Assembly (NCBI RefSeq): GCF_963665675.1
Contig: NZ_OY762425.1
Coordinates: 186,001-250,000 of the forward strand
Reading direction: 5' to 3'
DNA: 64,000 nt
DNA from: an uncultured Methanolobus sp.
GTDB lineage: Archaea > Halobacteriota > Methanosarcinia > Methanosarcinales > Methanosarcinaceae
The notes under the pieces are model-generated. The model had not been told where the DNA came from. It saw only the letters and a list, made by a program, of their open reading frames with translations, and did not search any database. A program made the translations under genes and the position numbers. Shown piece after piece: positions 37,135 to 48,100 of the stretch (within the stretch, counting starts at the first letter, position 1; every line of letters starts with the position of its first letter).

Positions 37135-37884
37135 TTATAAAATCCCTGCTATCATTCGTATTGCCATTAGCCATAACACAATTCCAAACATCTTTTTCAG
37201 CGTTTCCGCTTTAACCCTGCTGTGCATCAGGTAGGATCCAAGCTGTGCTCCTGCAAACGATGCCACAACTACAGATGCTACCATGTGAAAGTCTGGGTTC
37301 CATGTTGATACGTGTGCCACAAATGCCGACAGCGACGTAAAAAGTACTATAAACCCGGAACTAGCTGCAGCTCTTTTAATATCAAATCCGAGTATCAGCA
37401 ACAGTGGGACAATAAAGGTTCCTCCCCCTATACCAAGCATACCGGAAAACGCTCCTACCAGAAACCCGGATACGATAACAAGTAAGTACTTTTTCTTCCC
37501 CTGAATCTGTTTTTTGCTATATATTCCCTGGATCCTGGAAAAGATCATCTCTTCTCCAACAAGAACCATCAACAAGGCAAACATCAGAAGCAGGAGTTCC
37601 ACGGGTGCTAGTCTTGTAAAATATGCACCTATCTGGGCTCCGGTCATTGAAGCCACTATGAATGGTATTGATATATTGAACTCTACCATCTTTTTTCTGA
37701 TATATGTGATAGCAGCAGAACCGGAAGTGACAGTATTCAACAGCAGTGCGATTGTAACTGAAAAAAGAAAATCCCCGCTTATCCAGTAAAAGAAAGGTAC
37801 GTAAAATATGGCTCCTCCAAGCCCTATCATCGAAAAGAGAGCGGAAGCACAAAAAATAATAATGGCAAGAACTATGTTTTCCAT
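37135..37884 (-). CDS. TauE/SafE-family membrane transporter
   Basis: A 249-residue protein with about eight membrane helices. The two inverted family repeats are visible by their glycine motifs: SMIGLGGAIFYVPFFYWISG near the N-terminus and GAFSGMLGIGGGTFIVPLLL in the middle. Members export or import sulfur-containing or organic anions (sulfite, sulfoacetate, sulfolactate). The substrate here is unknown. It lies 29 nt from the TrkA-like gene on the same strand but there is no known functional tie. Confidence 0.88.
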   Translation of the reverse strand: MENIVLAIIIFCASALFSMIGLGGAIFYVPFFYWISGDFLFSVTIALLLNTVTSGSAAITYIRKKMVEFNISIPFIVASMTGAQIGAYFTRLAPVELLLLMFALLMVLVGEEMIFSRIQGIYSKKQIQGKKKYLLVIVSGFLVGAFSGMLGIGGGTFIVPLLLILGFDIKRAAASSGFIVLFTSLSAFVAHVSTWNPDFHMVASVVVASFAGAQLGSYLMHSRVKAETLKKMFGIVLWLMAIRMIAGIL

Positions 37885-37913
37885 TTATGAACAATCCGTT
37901 AGACAAGAAATCC

Positions 37914-38618
37914 CTATTTCACTTTAACATACTTTTCCTTAAACCGGATAATCTCCTCTTTTCCACCTACAACCGCAACAATGTCCCCTTTCATGATTGT
38001 TGTGGATGGAAGTATGTCAGTTATGATTTCTCCTTCTCTCTCAATTCCTATGATGGTACAACCCGTACTGCTTCTTAGATTAATGCCAGCAACCGTTTTG
38101 TTTATGAGGTCCGCATCGTTGATTACCGTATGTTTTTCTATGTCCACACCTTCATAGAGCATAATATCCTCATCCATCTTCTTGCATGCAACGTCAAGAC
38201 ACCTGGAAGTCATTTTAGCAAGCATCTGGCCTGCAACAATAGGTAATGCTGCTACATAGTCCGCGCCGGCCTTATAGATTTTGTCTATGGATTTGTATGA
38301 ATTTGATCTTGCAATTATGGTTGAAGAGGGGTTAAGTCCGCGGGAAATGAGTGTTGCAAACATTACTTCTGTATCGTCATTCAGAGTAACTATTATAGTG
38401 GATGCCCGGGGAACACCTGCCTGTATCAATATTTCCTCCTCAGTCGCATTCCCTATAACATAATCATAGTCAGCACTCTCAAACGTATGATCCTGCGAAT
38501 CTACTACAACGAATTGGATATTTGCATAACTTAGCGTTTCCACAACCCTTTTGCCGACATCCCCACAACCGAGGATCACAATATGATCCTGATGTCCTGT
38601 ATTCTCCATATAAGTCAC
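37914..38618 (-). CDS. TrkA-family K+ regulatory protein (RCK domains)
   Basis: A 234-residue soluble protein: a TrkA-N Rossmann domain (HIVILGCGDVGKRVVETLSY, acidic residue at the end of strand 2 in FVVVDSQDHTF) followed by a TrkA-C domain (IIGIEREGEIITDILPSTTI). It binds nucleotides and gates K+ channels or transporters. Its start overlaps the stop of the K+ channel gene upstream by 4 nt, so the two probably form one regulated K+ flux system. Confidence 0.9.
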   Translation of the reverse strand: MTYMENTGHQDHIVILGCGDVGKRVVETLSYANIQFVVVDSQDHTFESADYDYVIGNATEEEILIQAGVPRASTIIVTLNDDTEVMFATLISRGLNPSSTIIARSNSYKSIDKIYKAGADYVAALPIVAGQMLAKMTSRCLDVACKKMDEDIMLYEGVDIEKHTVINDADLINKTVAGINLRSSTGCTIIGIEREGEIITDILPSTTIMKGDIVAVVGGKEEIIRFKEKYVKVK

Positions 38619-39628
38619 TCCGTAGATTGTGTCAGTTTCTTAAGCTTTGAAAGCTGTTCAGTGGAACCAATGGCAAGGAGTACTGAATTATCTTTTATGA
38701 CATCATGAGCTTTAATGATAAATGTCAGGCTCCCACCTTTCCACATTCCAACTACATTTGCACCGGTCTTTTCCCTTATTGCAGCATTTTTCATGGTTTT
38801 ACCGATTAAGGGACTTTTGGGATAGATCGGTAACTCTACTATGCTTACTCCTTCAAAGAACTCCGTTGCACCTGTCAGCCTGTTAACAAAAGGATCTGCT
38901 GCTTTTCTTCCAATGAATCTTCCGAAAAGTTCTTTTGGTGAAACAACACTCGTTGCTCCTGCATATTTAAGATATTTTTTGTTAGTCCTGTCCTCAACTA
39001 TAGCAATGATATTCACATCACTTATATTGCGTGCTGTCAGTACGATATTTGCATTCATCTCATCGTTTCTGTTTGCAATCAGAAAACGTGCTTCTTTTAT
39101 GTTAGCATTTTTAAGTGTTTCTTCCTCACTTACCAGACCAAATATTGCATGAATATTCCTTTTAAGTAGATCCATTACAAGTTCTGCTTCTCCTTCAACA
39201 AGAATATATGGGATATCATTTTCCTTTAATTCCTCGATAAGTGTCTCAATGAGCCTGTTGTATCCGCAGATAATTATGTGATCTGTGAGTTTTTTTGAAG
39301 CCTTTGAAGGAATGCTGGACTGGATCTTTTTCTCCATCCAGGGAATTATTACAAGAGTGAAAAGTATTCCAAACACCAGTGGTATTCCTGTCAGCTGGAC
39401 AAAAACAGCATACATTTTCCCTATCGGAGAAGTCATTGTGATGTCTCCGTATCCTTCTGTTGTAAGGGTGGTCACTACCCAGTAAATGGAATCGTAGATA
39501 TTGACATGAGCTGTCTGGCCTTCATAGATCATTATCTCCAGAAAAAGTAATATGTAGACAACTATTATGGCAACTGCTCCAAGGACTGATTTGAGAAGCG
39601 TTTTATGCCAAAGGTGCCTTCTTTTCAT
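38615..39628 (-). CDS. Two-helix K+ channel with RCK domain
   Basis: A 337-residue channel of the MthK type. Two membrane helices flank a pore loop with the selectivity filter TTEGYGD (about residues 56-62; the first Gly position carries Glu-Gly-Tyr-Gly as in many archaeal channels). The cytoplasmic part has TrkA-N (IIICGYNRLIETLIEELKEN) and TrkA-C (PKSPLIGKTMKNAAIREKTG) domains for ligand gating. Overlaps the TrkA-like gene by 4 nt and follows the site-2 protease gene by 48 nt. Confidence 0.92.
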   Translation of the reverse strand: MKRRHLWHKTLLKSVLGAVAIIVVYILLFLEIMIYEGQTAHVNIYDSIYWVVTTLTTEGYGDITMTSPIGKMYAVFVQLTGIPLVFGILFTLVIIPWMEKKIQSSIPSKASKKLTDHIIICGYNRLIETLIEELKENDIPYILVEGEAELVMDLLKRNIHAIFGLVSEEETLKNANIKEARFLIANRNDEMNANIVLTARNISDVNIIAIVEDRTNKKYLKYAGATSVVSPKELFGRFIGRKAADPFVNRLTGATEFFEGVSIVELPIYPKSPLIGKTMKNAAIREKTGANVVGMWKGGSLTFIIKAHDVIKDNSVLLAIGSTEQLSKLKKLTQSTE

Positions 39629-39676
39629 GTTACTTCCTCTGCATGTATATTTTTAAGCTCCGTTTTTTCATCAGCT

Positions 39677-41413
39677 TCAGAATCCATGAACCAGATACGG
39701 TCCTATCACCATGAAAATGAACGAGAACAGTATCACCATTGCAAATGTGGCTGATATCAATGATGACACATGTTCCGCCTTTTCTTCATTTCCTGTAATC
39801 CTGTAAATGAATGCATTCATGTAATCTCTGAAAACGTGTCCACCGTCAAGAGGAACAGCTGGAAGGCAGTTGAACAAACCAACATAGAAGTTGAGCCATC
39901 CTACCCACAGGAGTGTATTTGCAAGCCAGAATATTCCAATTCCAAAAGGCTCTGCCCATCCTATAGGCACGTAGAACTGGGAAAGTGTTTCACTAAATCC
40001 GGGGAAACCTTCTCCGGCAAACCCGCTTATCGGCAGTACAAGAATAATATACCATCCTGCAAGTCCTCCTAGCATGCCGGGAATACTCTGGAGTAGTTCA
40101 AGGTAATCAGTTGCCGGGTATTCTCCTACTGAAAATCCGAGTGATGTTACTACACTTCCTTCTGAAGTTGTAGTTACTCCCAGAAAGCCCCTGCCTTCGT
40201 AGTCAGGATGTTCTGCAAGAGTGACCGTGTATTCAGTTGTTTCACCAGCGTCATTTTCAACTACAACCTGAATGTCCTGCTCTGGTGTGCTGTCACTGAG
40301 AATTTCGCTGAAATCACTATAAGTGTAAATCGGATTTCCATCAATATAGATAATATGGGTTCCTGTTTCCATTCCTGCTGCTTCGGCAGGGTTACCTTCT
40401 ACTATGCTCTGGATAAGGATGCCTTCGGGGTCAATGTCCGTATTGACAATTTCAAGTTCATAACTTGACACCACACGATCTGTGGCTGCATAGGCAGTAA
40501 CACTTGTGCCAGTTTCAAGTCCGTCCAGGTAATCAAGCATCTCATTTACATTGGAGATTTTCGTATCATCCAGTTGCGTTATTATCATATCTTCCCGGAT
40601 ACCGGACTGATATGCAACACTGTCCTCGGATACTTCGACTACCATTGTATCCCCAAGTGGTGACAGTGAACCAAGTACAGGTCCAAAGAGTAGTGCAAAA
40701 GCCAGAAAAGCAACCACAAAGTTTGCCATAACGCCTGCAGCAAGTATTCTTGCTCTCTGGGTTCGGGTTGCTATTTTTTCATCTGTTTTGATAACTTTCC
40801 TTTCTTCTTCCCTTTTGTCTATTACAATTCCAAGCCGCCTGTCGCCGTAAGGGTCATTCTCATCATCAAGTTCTTCTTCCTGTTTCCCAAAAAGCTCTTC
40901 TTCATCGGGTTCTGCAAAACCACCAATAGGAACAACTGCAAGAAGGATACCCATGGATTTCACTCTGATATTTTCCACACGGCAAAGTATTGCATGTGAG
41001 AATTCATGTACTACCAGTGTTACAAGCAATGCAATAGCACCCCATGTAAGAGGAATGAACTCATTGATGCCGGGTATGAGGAATATATTTCTTGCTTCGT
41101 TAAATTTACTTGGCTCTGGCATAGTGTTGGTTTCATATGATGCAATCATTGCAATATCCGAAAGGATAACAACAAGCAGCATTGCAATCATTCCTATGAA
41201 CATAAGCCTGATGCCGATATCGGCATAGACTCTCCATGCTTTTTTAGGGATGGCAAGTTTGTCCAGTAGTTTCAGTCCCTTTGTTGTCCTTATCATAAGG
41301 ACCGGGCCATAGGCGCTTATGTTGTATTTTTCAAGTATTCCTTTTCTGTTAAGTATTATGATTGCGATCCAGTAAAGCAAAAGAATTGCCAGTGCGATGT
41401 GTATTCCGTCCAA
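39677..41413 (-). CDS. Site-2 protease-type membrane metalloprotease (M50) with PDZ domains
   Basis: A 578-residue membrane protein. The zinc site HEFSH is at residues 136-140 inside a membrane helix (LVTLVVHEFSHAILC), and the second motif LPAVPLDGGH ends at about residue 526. Between them lie two PDZ-like domains (about 255-330 and 335-410; GIREDMIITQLDDTKISNVN, and EAAGMETGTHIIYIDGNPIY). Site-2 proteases cut membrane-anchored regulators within the bilayer. Upstream gene of the minus-strand run with the K+ channel, but target unknown. Confidence 0.93.
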   Translation of the reverse strand: MDGIHIALAILLLYWIAIIILNRKGILEKYNISAYGPVLMIRTTKGLKLLDKLAIPKKAWRVYADIGIRLMFIGMIAMLLVVILSDIAMIASYETNTMPEPSKFNEARNIFLIPGINEFIPLTWGAIALLVTLVVHEFSHAILCRVENIRVKSMGILLAVVPIGGFAEPDEEELFGKQEEELDDENDPYGDRRLGIVIDKREEERKVIKTDEKIATRTQRARILAAGVMANFVVAFLAFALLFGPVLGSLSPLGDTMVVEVSEDSVAYQSGIREDMIITQLDDTKISNVNEMLDYLDGLETGTSVTAYAATDRVVSSYELEIVNTDIDPEGILIQSIVEGNPAEAAGMETGTHIIYIDGNPIYTYSDFSEILSDSTPEQDIQVVVENDAGETTEYTVTLAEHPDYEGRGFLGVTTTSEGSVVTSLGFSVGEYPATDYLELLQSIPGMLGGLAGWYIILVLPISGFAGEGFPGFSETLSQFYVPIGWAEPFGIGIFWLANTLLWVGWLNFYVGLFNCLPAVPLDGGHVFRDYMNAFIYRITGNEEKAEHVSSLISATFAMVILFSFIFMVIGPYLVHGF

Positions 41414-42007
41414 AAAAACTCTCCGGCATTTGATATTTCGGTTGATATTCAGTTGTTTCGTATAATAAAGTGTTTCTCAAATCAGCTATGTGGTATACAT
41501 CTGTGTTATAGAATGATAAAAATGATATATAATGATTGGTAGAACATTGTGTCAATAGCTGTCTTCCTGTTTATATATAGACAATAAATATAAAAGTATG
41601 TAGGTTAAATTTATATAGTTCTTCCTTCAAATGTATTATTGTGACATCTGTCAGCTTTCAGGGTCCTGTTTTAAGGGGCCTTGCGGTTGACAACACTATG
41701 GACGATCATCAGTCTTCCGGATATTTCTGAGTAACATGGCACCATTCATTGCATGCAAAGCACACAACCCATGGCTAGTGACTTTCTGCATGTTCAGGAA
41801 TGGAGTTACTTAAGATAAGGGAAAGAGGAGTGGTTATCAGTTTTCACTTGCATAAAAGGATAAGTATAAAAACGATAAACGTAATATAGCAATTACAGAA
41901 ATCCAAAACGTTGATAAACGTTGATGAATGGTTATAGTAAAATTCGAGCAACAACCAAAAACCAGAACACTATACCGTAATGTTACTAAATCCGTGAGGG
42001 GATGAAA
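41414..42007. other. Long region upstream of ftsZ, with a less AT-rich island
   Basis: About 590 nt between divergent genes. A TATA-like TTTATATAG (about 41609-41617) is followed by a visibly more GC-rich stretch (about 41640-41820) that does not encode a plausible protein and could be an untranslated leader or an RNA gene. No known RNA family was recognised. A GAGGGG ribosome site for ftsZ is at 41996-42001. Confidence 0.35.
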
Positions 42008-43204
42008 GTGCAGTCAATAGTTCAGGAAGCCTTAAAACACACAGAGAAAGAGAAAGCGTACCGCCAGTCAATTGCAGTTAACGAAGACCAGTTCGATATT
42101 CTTGGACAGCCAAGGATTATGATCGTTGGTTGCGGCGGTGCAGGTAATAACACTATCAACAGACTTTATAACATGGGTATTGAGGGTGCTGAGACAGTAG
42201 CTATCAACACTGACAAGCAACACCTTGACCTCATTCGTGCAGACAAGAAGATTCTCGTGGGCAAAACTCTTACCCGCGGCCTTGGTGCAGGAGGTTACCC
42301 GGAGATCGGTGCAAAAGCAGCAGAACTTGCCCGCGGCACTCTTGAAGAGATATTCAAGAATGCAGATCTTGTTTTTATCACAGCAGGTATGGGAGGAGGA
42401 ACCGGTACTGGTGTCGCTCCTGTAGTAGCTGAAGTTGCAAAAGAGCAGGGAGCAATTGTCGTAGGTATGGTCTCGAGTCCTTTCAGAGTTGAGAGGGCAA
42501 GGGCAGTCAAGGCAGAGGAAGGACTTGAAGATTTCCGCCGCGCTGCAGACACTGTTATCGTACTTGACAACAACAGACTTCTTGAGTACGTACCAAACCT
42601 CCCTATCGATCAGGCATTCTCAGTAATGGACCAGATCATTTCTGAGACGGTAAAGGGAATCACAGAGACAATCACACAGCCTTCACTTATCAACATCGAC
42701 TATGCAGACATAAGAGCTATCATGAGCTGCGGCGGCGTTGCAGTAATGCTTGTTGGTGAGAGCAAGAATCAGGATAAGAGCGATGACGTAGTTCGCGCAG
42801 CACTCAACCACCCACTTCTTGATGTGGATTACAGGGGCGCAACAGGCAGTCTTGTACACATCACAGGTGGACCTGACCTGAGTCTTAAGGAAGCTGAGGA
42901 AATCGCTGCTTCACTCACATACGAGCTTTCATCCAGTGCAAATGTTATCTGGGGCGCACGTATTAGTCCTGAGTATGAGGGTAAGGTGCGTGTAATGGCA
43001 ATCATGACCGGTGTACAGTCGGCACAGATCCTTGGACAGCCACAGAGCAGCATGTCATATGAAAGTGCAGCTGTCCCTGCCAGAGAAGAGGCACCACGTA
43101 CATACAGACGCGCAGGCACATCAGTGAACAAGGTAAGCCGACCTGTTGTTGAGCCAATGCAGTCAAAGAGCAGTGGCGGATCAATCATCGATATAATTCA
43201 CTGA
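42008..43204 (+). CDS. ftsZ: Cell division protein FtsZ
   Basis: About 398 residues, tubulin-like GTPase forming the division ring. The nucleotide-binding [20 protein letters not shown], the tubulin signature [19 protein letters not shown] and the T7 loop region ([15 protein letters not shown]) are all present, with a variable tail ending IIDIIH. Length and N-terminus ([15 protein letters not shown]) match archaeal FtsZ1-type proteins. I choose the GTG at 42008, 6 nt after GAGGGG; the ATG at 42002 abuts the ribosome site and is less likely. Confidence 0.97.
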   Translation: MQSIVQEALKHTEKEKAYRQSIAVNEDQFDILGQPRIMIVGCGGAGNNTINRLYNMGIEGAETVAINTDKQHLDLIRADKKILVGKTLTRGLGAGGYPEIGAKAAELARGTLEEIFKNADLVFITAGMGGGTGTGVAPVVAEVAKEQGAIVVGMVSSPFRVERARAVKAEEGLEDFRRAADTVIVLDNNRLLEYVPNLPIDQAFSVMDQIISETVKGITETITQPSLINIDYADIRAIMSCGGVAVMLVGESKNQDKSDDVVRAALNHPLLDVDYRGATGSLVHITGGPDLSLKEAEEIAASLTYELSSSANVIWGARISPEYEGKVRVMAIMTGVQSAQILGQPQSSMSYESAAVPAREEAPRTYRRAGTSVNKVSRPVVEPMQSKSSGGSIIDIIH

Positions 43205-43223
43205 TCTGTTTAGTTAATAGCAG

Positions 43224-43288
43224 TCCGGCATTACAGCCGGATCTGCCAATTCTGTATATTTTATATTTTTGGCAGATATTCTTTTTTA
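43224..43288 (+). terminator. Terminator region after ftsZ
   Basis: Two successive hairpins, TCCGGC/GCCGGA (43224-43229/43236-43241) and ATCTGCCAA/TTGGCAGAT (43241-43249/43269-43277), are followed by a run of T. The loop of the second includes a TATA-like TTTTATATTTTT that may be the promoter of the next gene. Confidence 0.5.
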
Positions 43289-43309
43289 CTTTCACTACTA
43301 TCTCCATTC

Positions 43310-44791
43310 ATGAAAATACTGGTAGCTACGGGCAGACTTGCTGAACAGACTGTAAGGAATGCGGTTGGTGACCGTGCCGACATAATAGTGGCTGACACTC
43401 AGATAGCTGCATTCATTACCCCCCTTAAACTGCTTGCTGCGATCAGAGAACAAGTTCCGGTTTTCGATTATAATCTGATATTTATCCCCGGCCTTGTTTC
43501 CGGCAATTTTGAAAAAGCAGAACAGGAATTAGGATGTAAAATAAGACTTGGTCCGAAACATGCCTATGACCTGTTTTTTGTTCTTCCATTCACAGAAACA
43601 ATGGAGTTCTCAACAGAAGTTCCTGCCTGCGAACTTCTTGCAAACGTAAGACGTGCTATGGCTATTGAAAAGATTGAAGAACTTGAGAATGCTTCCAATT
43701 CTCCTCTGGAATTGCATGGAATGAAGATCGGTGGCAATTCCCGCATGAAAGTGCTTGCAGAGGTGGTTGATGCCACCGGACTTGACCCTGAAGCACTGGA
43801 ACTTCGAATCCGTAGTTTTGAAATGAAGGGGGCTGATATGATCGACCTTGGTGCATCCCTGCACGCAACTCCCGATAATGTTAAACGAGCTATTGCTATT
43901 GCACGAAAGGCCACCGACATTCCTGTGAGTATTGACACTCTTGATCCGGTACTTATCAGAGAAGCCCTAAGTTGCAATATTGACATGGTGCTCAGTCTTG
44001 ATAGCAGCAACATTGCAGAGATTGCATCTGAAATTGCCGCACGGGAAATCCCGGCAGTTGTGATACCTGATCAGGGCGGAGGTTTTGAAAGCCTCATGAA
44101 CAATATGGAACTTGCCAAAAGTGCAGGTGTTAAGAAATTAATTGCTGATCCGGTTCTTGATCCCATAGGTCATGGAATTGCCGGTTCCATTGTAAGATAC
44201 ATGGAATTCCACGAAAAAAATCCTGAAATCCCTGTTTTTTATGGAATAGGCAACGTCACCGAACTCATAGATGTTGATTCTACAGGTGTTAACGCTACAC
44301 TTTGTGGAATCGGTGCAGATGTAGGAGCAAGTATCCTTTTCACTCCTGAATACAGTAACAAAACCCAGGGTTCCATAAGTGAGCTCAAAAGAGCATCCCA
44401 GATGATGGTGCTGGCAAAAGAACGTGAAAGTTCTCCTAAGGACCTGGGAATTGACCTGATAGAGATCAAAGAGAAAAGAAGACGTACGGACTCTACATTG
44501 CCGGAAACCTTTGTCAGCGCAGAAAAAAACAGGATGTGGACTGTTGATCCAAAAGGCAGCATCAGGATAAGCATAATTCCTGACCGTTTTGGGATGAAAG
44601 ACGGGAGCATACTTGCAGAACATGACAGTGTTTCTATTGTCGGAAAGACTGCCAGGGAAATCATGGATACTATTCTTAAAATGGAACTGGTATCAAGGAT
44701 GGAACATGCTGCTTATCTGGGACAGGAACTCAAAAAAGCGGAACTCGCCCTGAAGCTGGGGAGAAGTTATGCTCAGGATGACGAATTTTAG
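43310..44791 (+). CDS. Dihydropteroate synthase-like protein (TIGR00284 type)
   Basis: A 493-residue protein whose middle part is a TIM barrel like dihydropteroate synthase: MKIGGNSRMKVLAEVVDATG, GADMIDLGASLHATPDNVKR, IPVSIDTLDPVLIREAL and PDQGGGFESLMNN. It has an extra N-terminal domain and a C-terminal extension, as in the methanogen-specific family once proposed for methanopterin synthesis. Whether it condenses the pterin precursor with an arylamine is not proved by sequence. It follows ftsZ and is followed directly by copy 4 of the dispersed element. Confidence 0.88.
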   Translation: MKILVATGRLAEQTVRNAVGDRADIIVADTQIAAFITPLKLLAAIREQVPVFDYNLIFIPGLVSGNFEKAEQELGCKIRLGPKHAYDLFFVLPFTETMEFSTEVPACELLANVRRAMAIEKIEELENASNSPLELHGMKIGGNSRMKVLAEVVDATGLDPEALELRIRSFEMKGADMIDLGASLHATPDNVKRAIAIARKATDIPVSIDTLDPVLIREALSCNIDMVLSLDSSNIAEIASEIAAREIPAVVIPDQGGGFESLMNNMELAKSAGVKKLIADPVLDPIGHGIAGSIVRYMEFHEKNPEIPVFYGIGNVTELIDVDSTGVNATLCGIGADVGASILFTPEYSNKTQGSISELKRASQMMVLAKERESSPKDLGIDLIEIKEKRRRTDSTLPETFVSAEKNRMWTVDPKGSIRISIIPDRFGMKDGSILAEHDSVSIVGKTAREIMDTILKMELVSRMEHAAYLGQELKKAELALKLGRSYAQDDEF

Positions 44792-45129
44792 GGCAAGTAG
44801 AAATTCTTCGATGATAATATATAAATTTTGTAAACTGATTTATCGTAAGTCATGAATAACTGTTATGATCCCGAAGGGTCCGGCGGAGCCGGCGTTTTCC
44901 AACAAAAAGAAACAAAATAATCTCCAAATCCCTATACCTTCTTCTCAGGATTTCTATAGAAGTTTTTGTATAAATGTAATAGTCATTATAATGAGCTTCT
45001 GTGCAGAAGCATAGAAATGTGCCGCCTTTGGCGGATGCTTACTTTGTATTTAGATTACAAAGTTGTTTTTATGGAAATGAAAAAGAGCAATTTTGTGTCA
45101 CTCATATAATCATGATTTCCACAAAGCCG
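44791..45129 (+). repeat. Dispersed structured element, copy 4
   Basis: Begins at the stop codon of the DHPS-like gene. The left end GGGCAAGTAGAAATTCTTC and right end CATGATTTCCACAAAGCCG are imperfect inverted copies. Inside: CCCGAAGGG and CCGGCGGAGCCGG (about 44870-44892), and CCGCCTTTGGCGG (about 45022-45034). Nearly collinear with copy 5 over its whole length. Confidence 0.75.
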
Positions 45130-45170
45130 AGTTTTAAACAATTTACATAGAGTTCATGTACAATTAGAGT

Positions 45171-48100
45171 TCAGGAAGCATTTGCCTCCTGAATCATTTC
45201 AAGCGATTGTTCTGCACTCTGCCTGATAGCAGGATGCTCGTCTTCATCAGCTGCAATCTCGGTAAGCAGTTTAATTGCTGCCGAATCTCCGATTTGTCCC
45301 AGTGAAACTGCTGCCACGTTTCTGATATCCGGTGAATCTTCTTTATTTTCAAGTGCCTGCATCAAAGGTTCCGTAGCATCTTTGTTTGTCATGGTTCCAA
45401 GCCCTTCTGCGGAGGAAATTCTCACATTGATATATTCATTCTTATCCTGCATCAGTTGAATAAGTACAGGCACAGCTCTGATGTCATTGGTATGAGCCAG
45501 TGCACGTGATATATCACTACGTGTATACTTGTTTGTTTCATTTACCTGAGCATTTATCAGATACTCTGTAGAATTTGCATCAGACATGGAGGAAAGATAC
45601 TTCGCTGCAACAGACCTAACCTCCGAATTATCATCACTCAATGCCAGTGCCAGAGCATCTGATGCATTTTCTCCGGCTATATCTCCCAAAGCGATTGCTG
45701 CTTGTTTTCTCACAGGCCAATCTTTGTCGTTCAGTAAAAGATAAACAAGTGGTTCGATTGCTATTGATAGGTTTTGCTTTTCTTCTTCTGTTCCTCTAAA
45801 TGATGATACGATGCTTGACCTGACTTCCATGTTTTCGATGTCAAGTTCTTCCAGAAGTATTTTTATAGCCGTTCCTTCGTTAATGTTCATTAATGCCCAT
45901 GGAACTCTTTTTCTTACATCCTTTCTTTCATTTTCATTTTCCAGTATATGAACAAGAGGTTCGATAGCATTTTTATTTCCTGATTTTCCAAGGGCTCCGA
46001 TAGCAACTCTTCGTACCATATCTTCTTCAGTCCTATCTTGCGCAATGCTAAGGAATATATCATAAACATCCGCTCCCTCAATAGAACGGAGTGCCTGTAT
46101 TGAATTTATTCTGACCGTAGCATCCCGATGATCAAGATTCTCTATAAGCATCTCTTCTACCGGTACTCCTAATTTCTGTAGAGCTACAGCTGAATTTTTA
46201 ACTGTGAATTCATGCTCATCATCCAAGTGATTGGTTAAAGGCTCAATTGCTCTTTTATCTCCAATCTCTCCAAGGGACCAGGCAGATTCCGGTTGTATCT
46301 GCCATGGTCCTTTTTCCAGGCACTCAATTAGCAATTCAACTGCCCTTTCATCTCCAATCTGCCCAAGTGATTTTGCTGAATGCTCTCGCATATATTCCGG
46401 CTGACTCTCATTTGCCAGTATATTCATGAGTGGTTCAACTGCTTTTTTGTCACCCAGATCTCCCAGAGCAATAGCTGCACCTGCCCTAAGAGGATCTTCA
46501 TCAAGCATTCCGATTAGCATATTCGTATGTTTTTTGCTTCCGACCTTACCAAGGTTTACAGTAGCATATTCCCTCATTTGGGCGGATTCTCCTGTGTCTT
46601 CCATTATTTTCAGAAATGGCTTTACAGCTCTGCTATCTCCTGATTCCCCCAGTTTACGCGCAGCACGGCCTCTTTTATCTTCACTTTGAGATTTATCTTC
46701 AAGAATCTCAATCCACTGGCTTACATTGTCATTTCTATTAATGTGGACAAATGACTTAAAAAAATCTGCAATCGATGAAAAATCAAATCCCATCTCTACA
46801 ATATTTGATGTGTAAACAATTCCGGAATTATTCAGCCCTATATTATCAAGTGCCTGCTGAGCACTTTCCCTTACAGGAATGAATTCCCTCTCATCTTCTG
46901 CAACTTTGATCAGAACTTCAATGGCTTCTGTGTCGTTGACTTTTCCAAGAGCATCAGCAGCGGCTGATCTTATATAGGGCGAATTATCAGTGTTTTCAAG
47001 TATCCAGATTAAAAGTTCGGTAGTATTGCTGTTTCTAAAATTACCAAGACCTGATACAGCTGAAATCTGGACATTTATATATTCATTTTCATCTTCAGCT
47101 ATTTGAATGAGTGTGAGTATGGCTTTTTCGTCGTTTATCTGGTCTAATGCCTGCACCATTGTATTCCGCGTTGACTGATCAGTTTCGTTTTCCAGAGCGC
47201 TGATCAGTGCTTCAGTTGCATTTTTATCGGGATAAGTTCTAAGTTGGGAGGCAGCAGCAGAACGAACAACAGTAGATTCATCATTTAATGCTAGTATATA
47301 TGCATCTGTTGAATTGCTTCCACTTATTCTTCCAAGTGTAATTGCTGCATTCCGTCTGACTCTCCACTTTTCATCATTCAATAGCAGATATTCTATTGGT
47401 TTAATTGCTCTCTCTGATGAAATTCTCTCTAAGGAAGCCATAACATTGATCCTTACTTCTGCGTCCGTATCATTCAGGTTATCAAGGAGTGGATTGATTG
47501 CTGCATTTTCATCAATTCTTCTCAAAGCGGATGGGATATTTATCCTCACTGCCCTCGGTTCCTCTGTATCATTCAGTATTCTTATAAGTGGTTTTATGGT
47601 ACTGTTGTCTTTTGCATGTTCAAGGGCATTGACTGCAGCGGCTCTTACTTCTGGTTCTTCTGCTCTGTTTTCTACAATTTCAAGAAGTTTACTTGTCGCA
47701 TTTTTTGTTTTCATCTCTCCAAGTAGAATAGCTGCATTTTTCCTGGCATCTGTATTCCTGCTATTAAGATTATCAATGAGAATATCGGTAATTGACACAT
47801 TCATTGTTTCAAGTGCTTGTGAAGCTTTGTAAATTACTAAATACCTTTCATCTTCAAGCGAATTAATTAATGGCTCAACAGCTCTCTCATCTCCAATCTC
47901 TCCAAGTGAAGTTGCTGCTTCTGAGGCTAAAGATTCTTCACTGTCTTTTAATGTGTAAATCAAAAGCTCAGTTGCTCTTTCATCTCCTATCTCTCCTAGA
48001 GAAATAATAGCATACATACGAAAAGTTACTGAAATATTGGTATCATCAACAATTTTCATAAGAGGCTCAACGGCTTTAGGGTTACCAGTATATCCCAATG

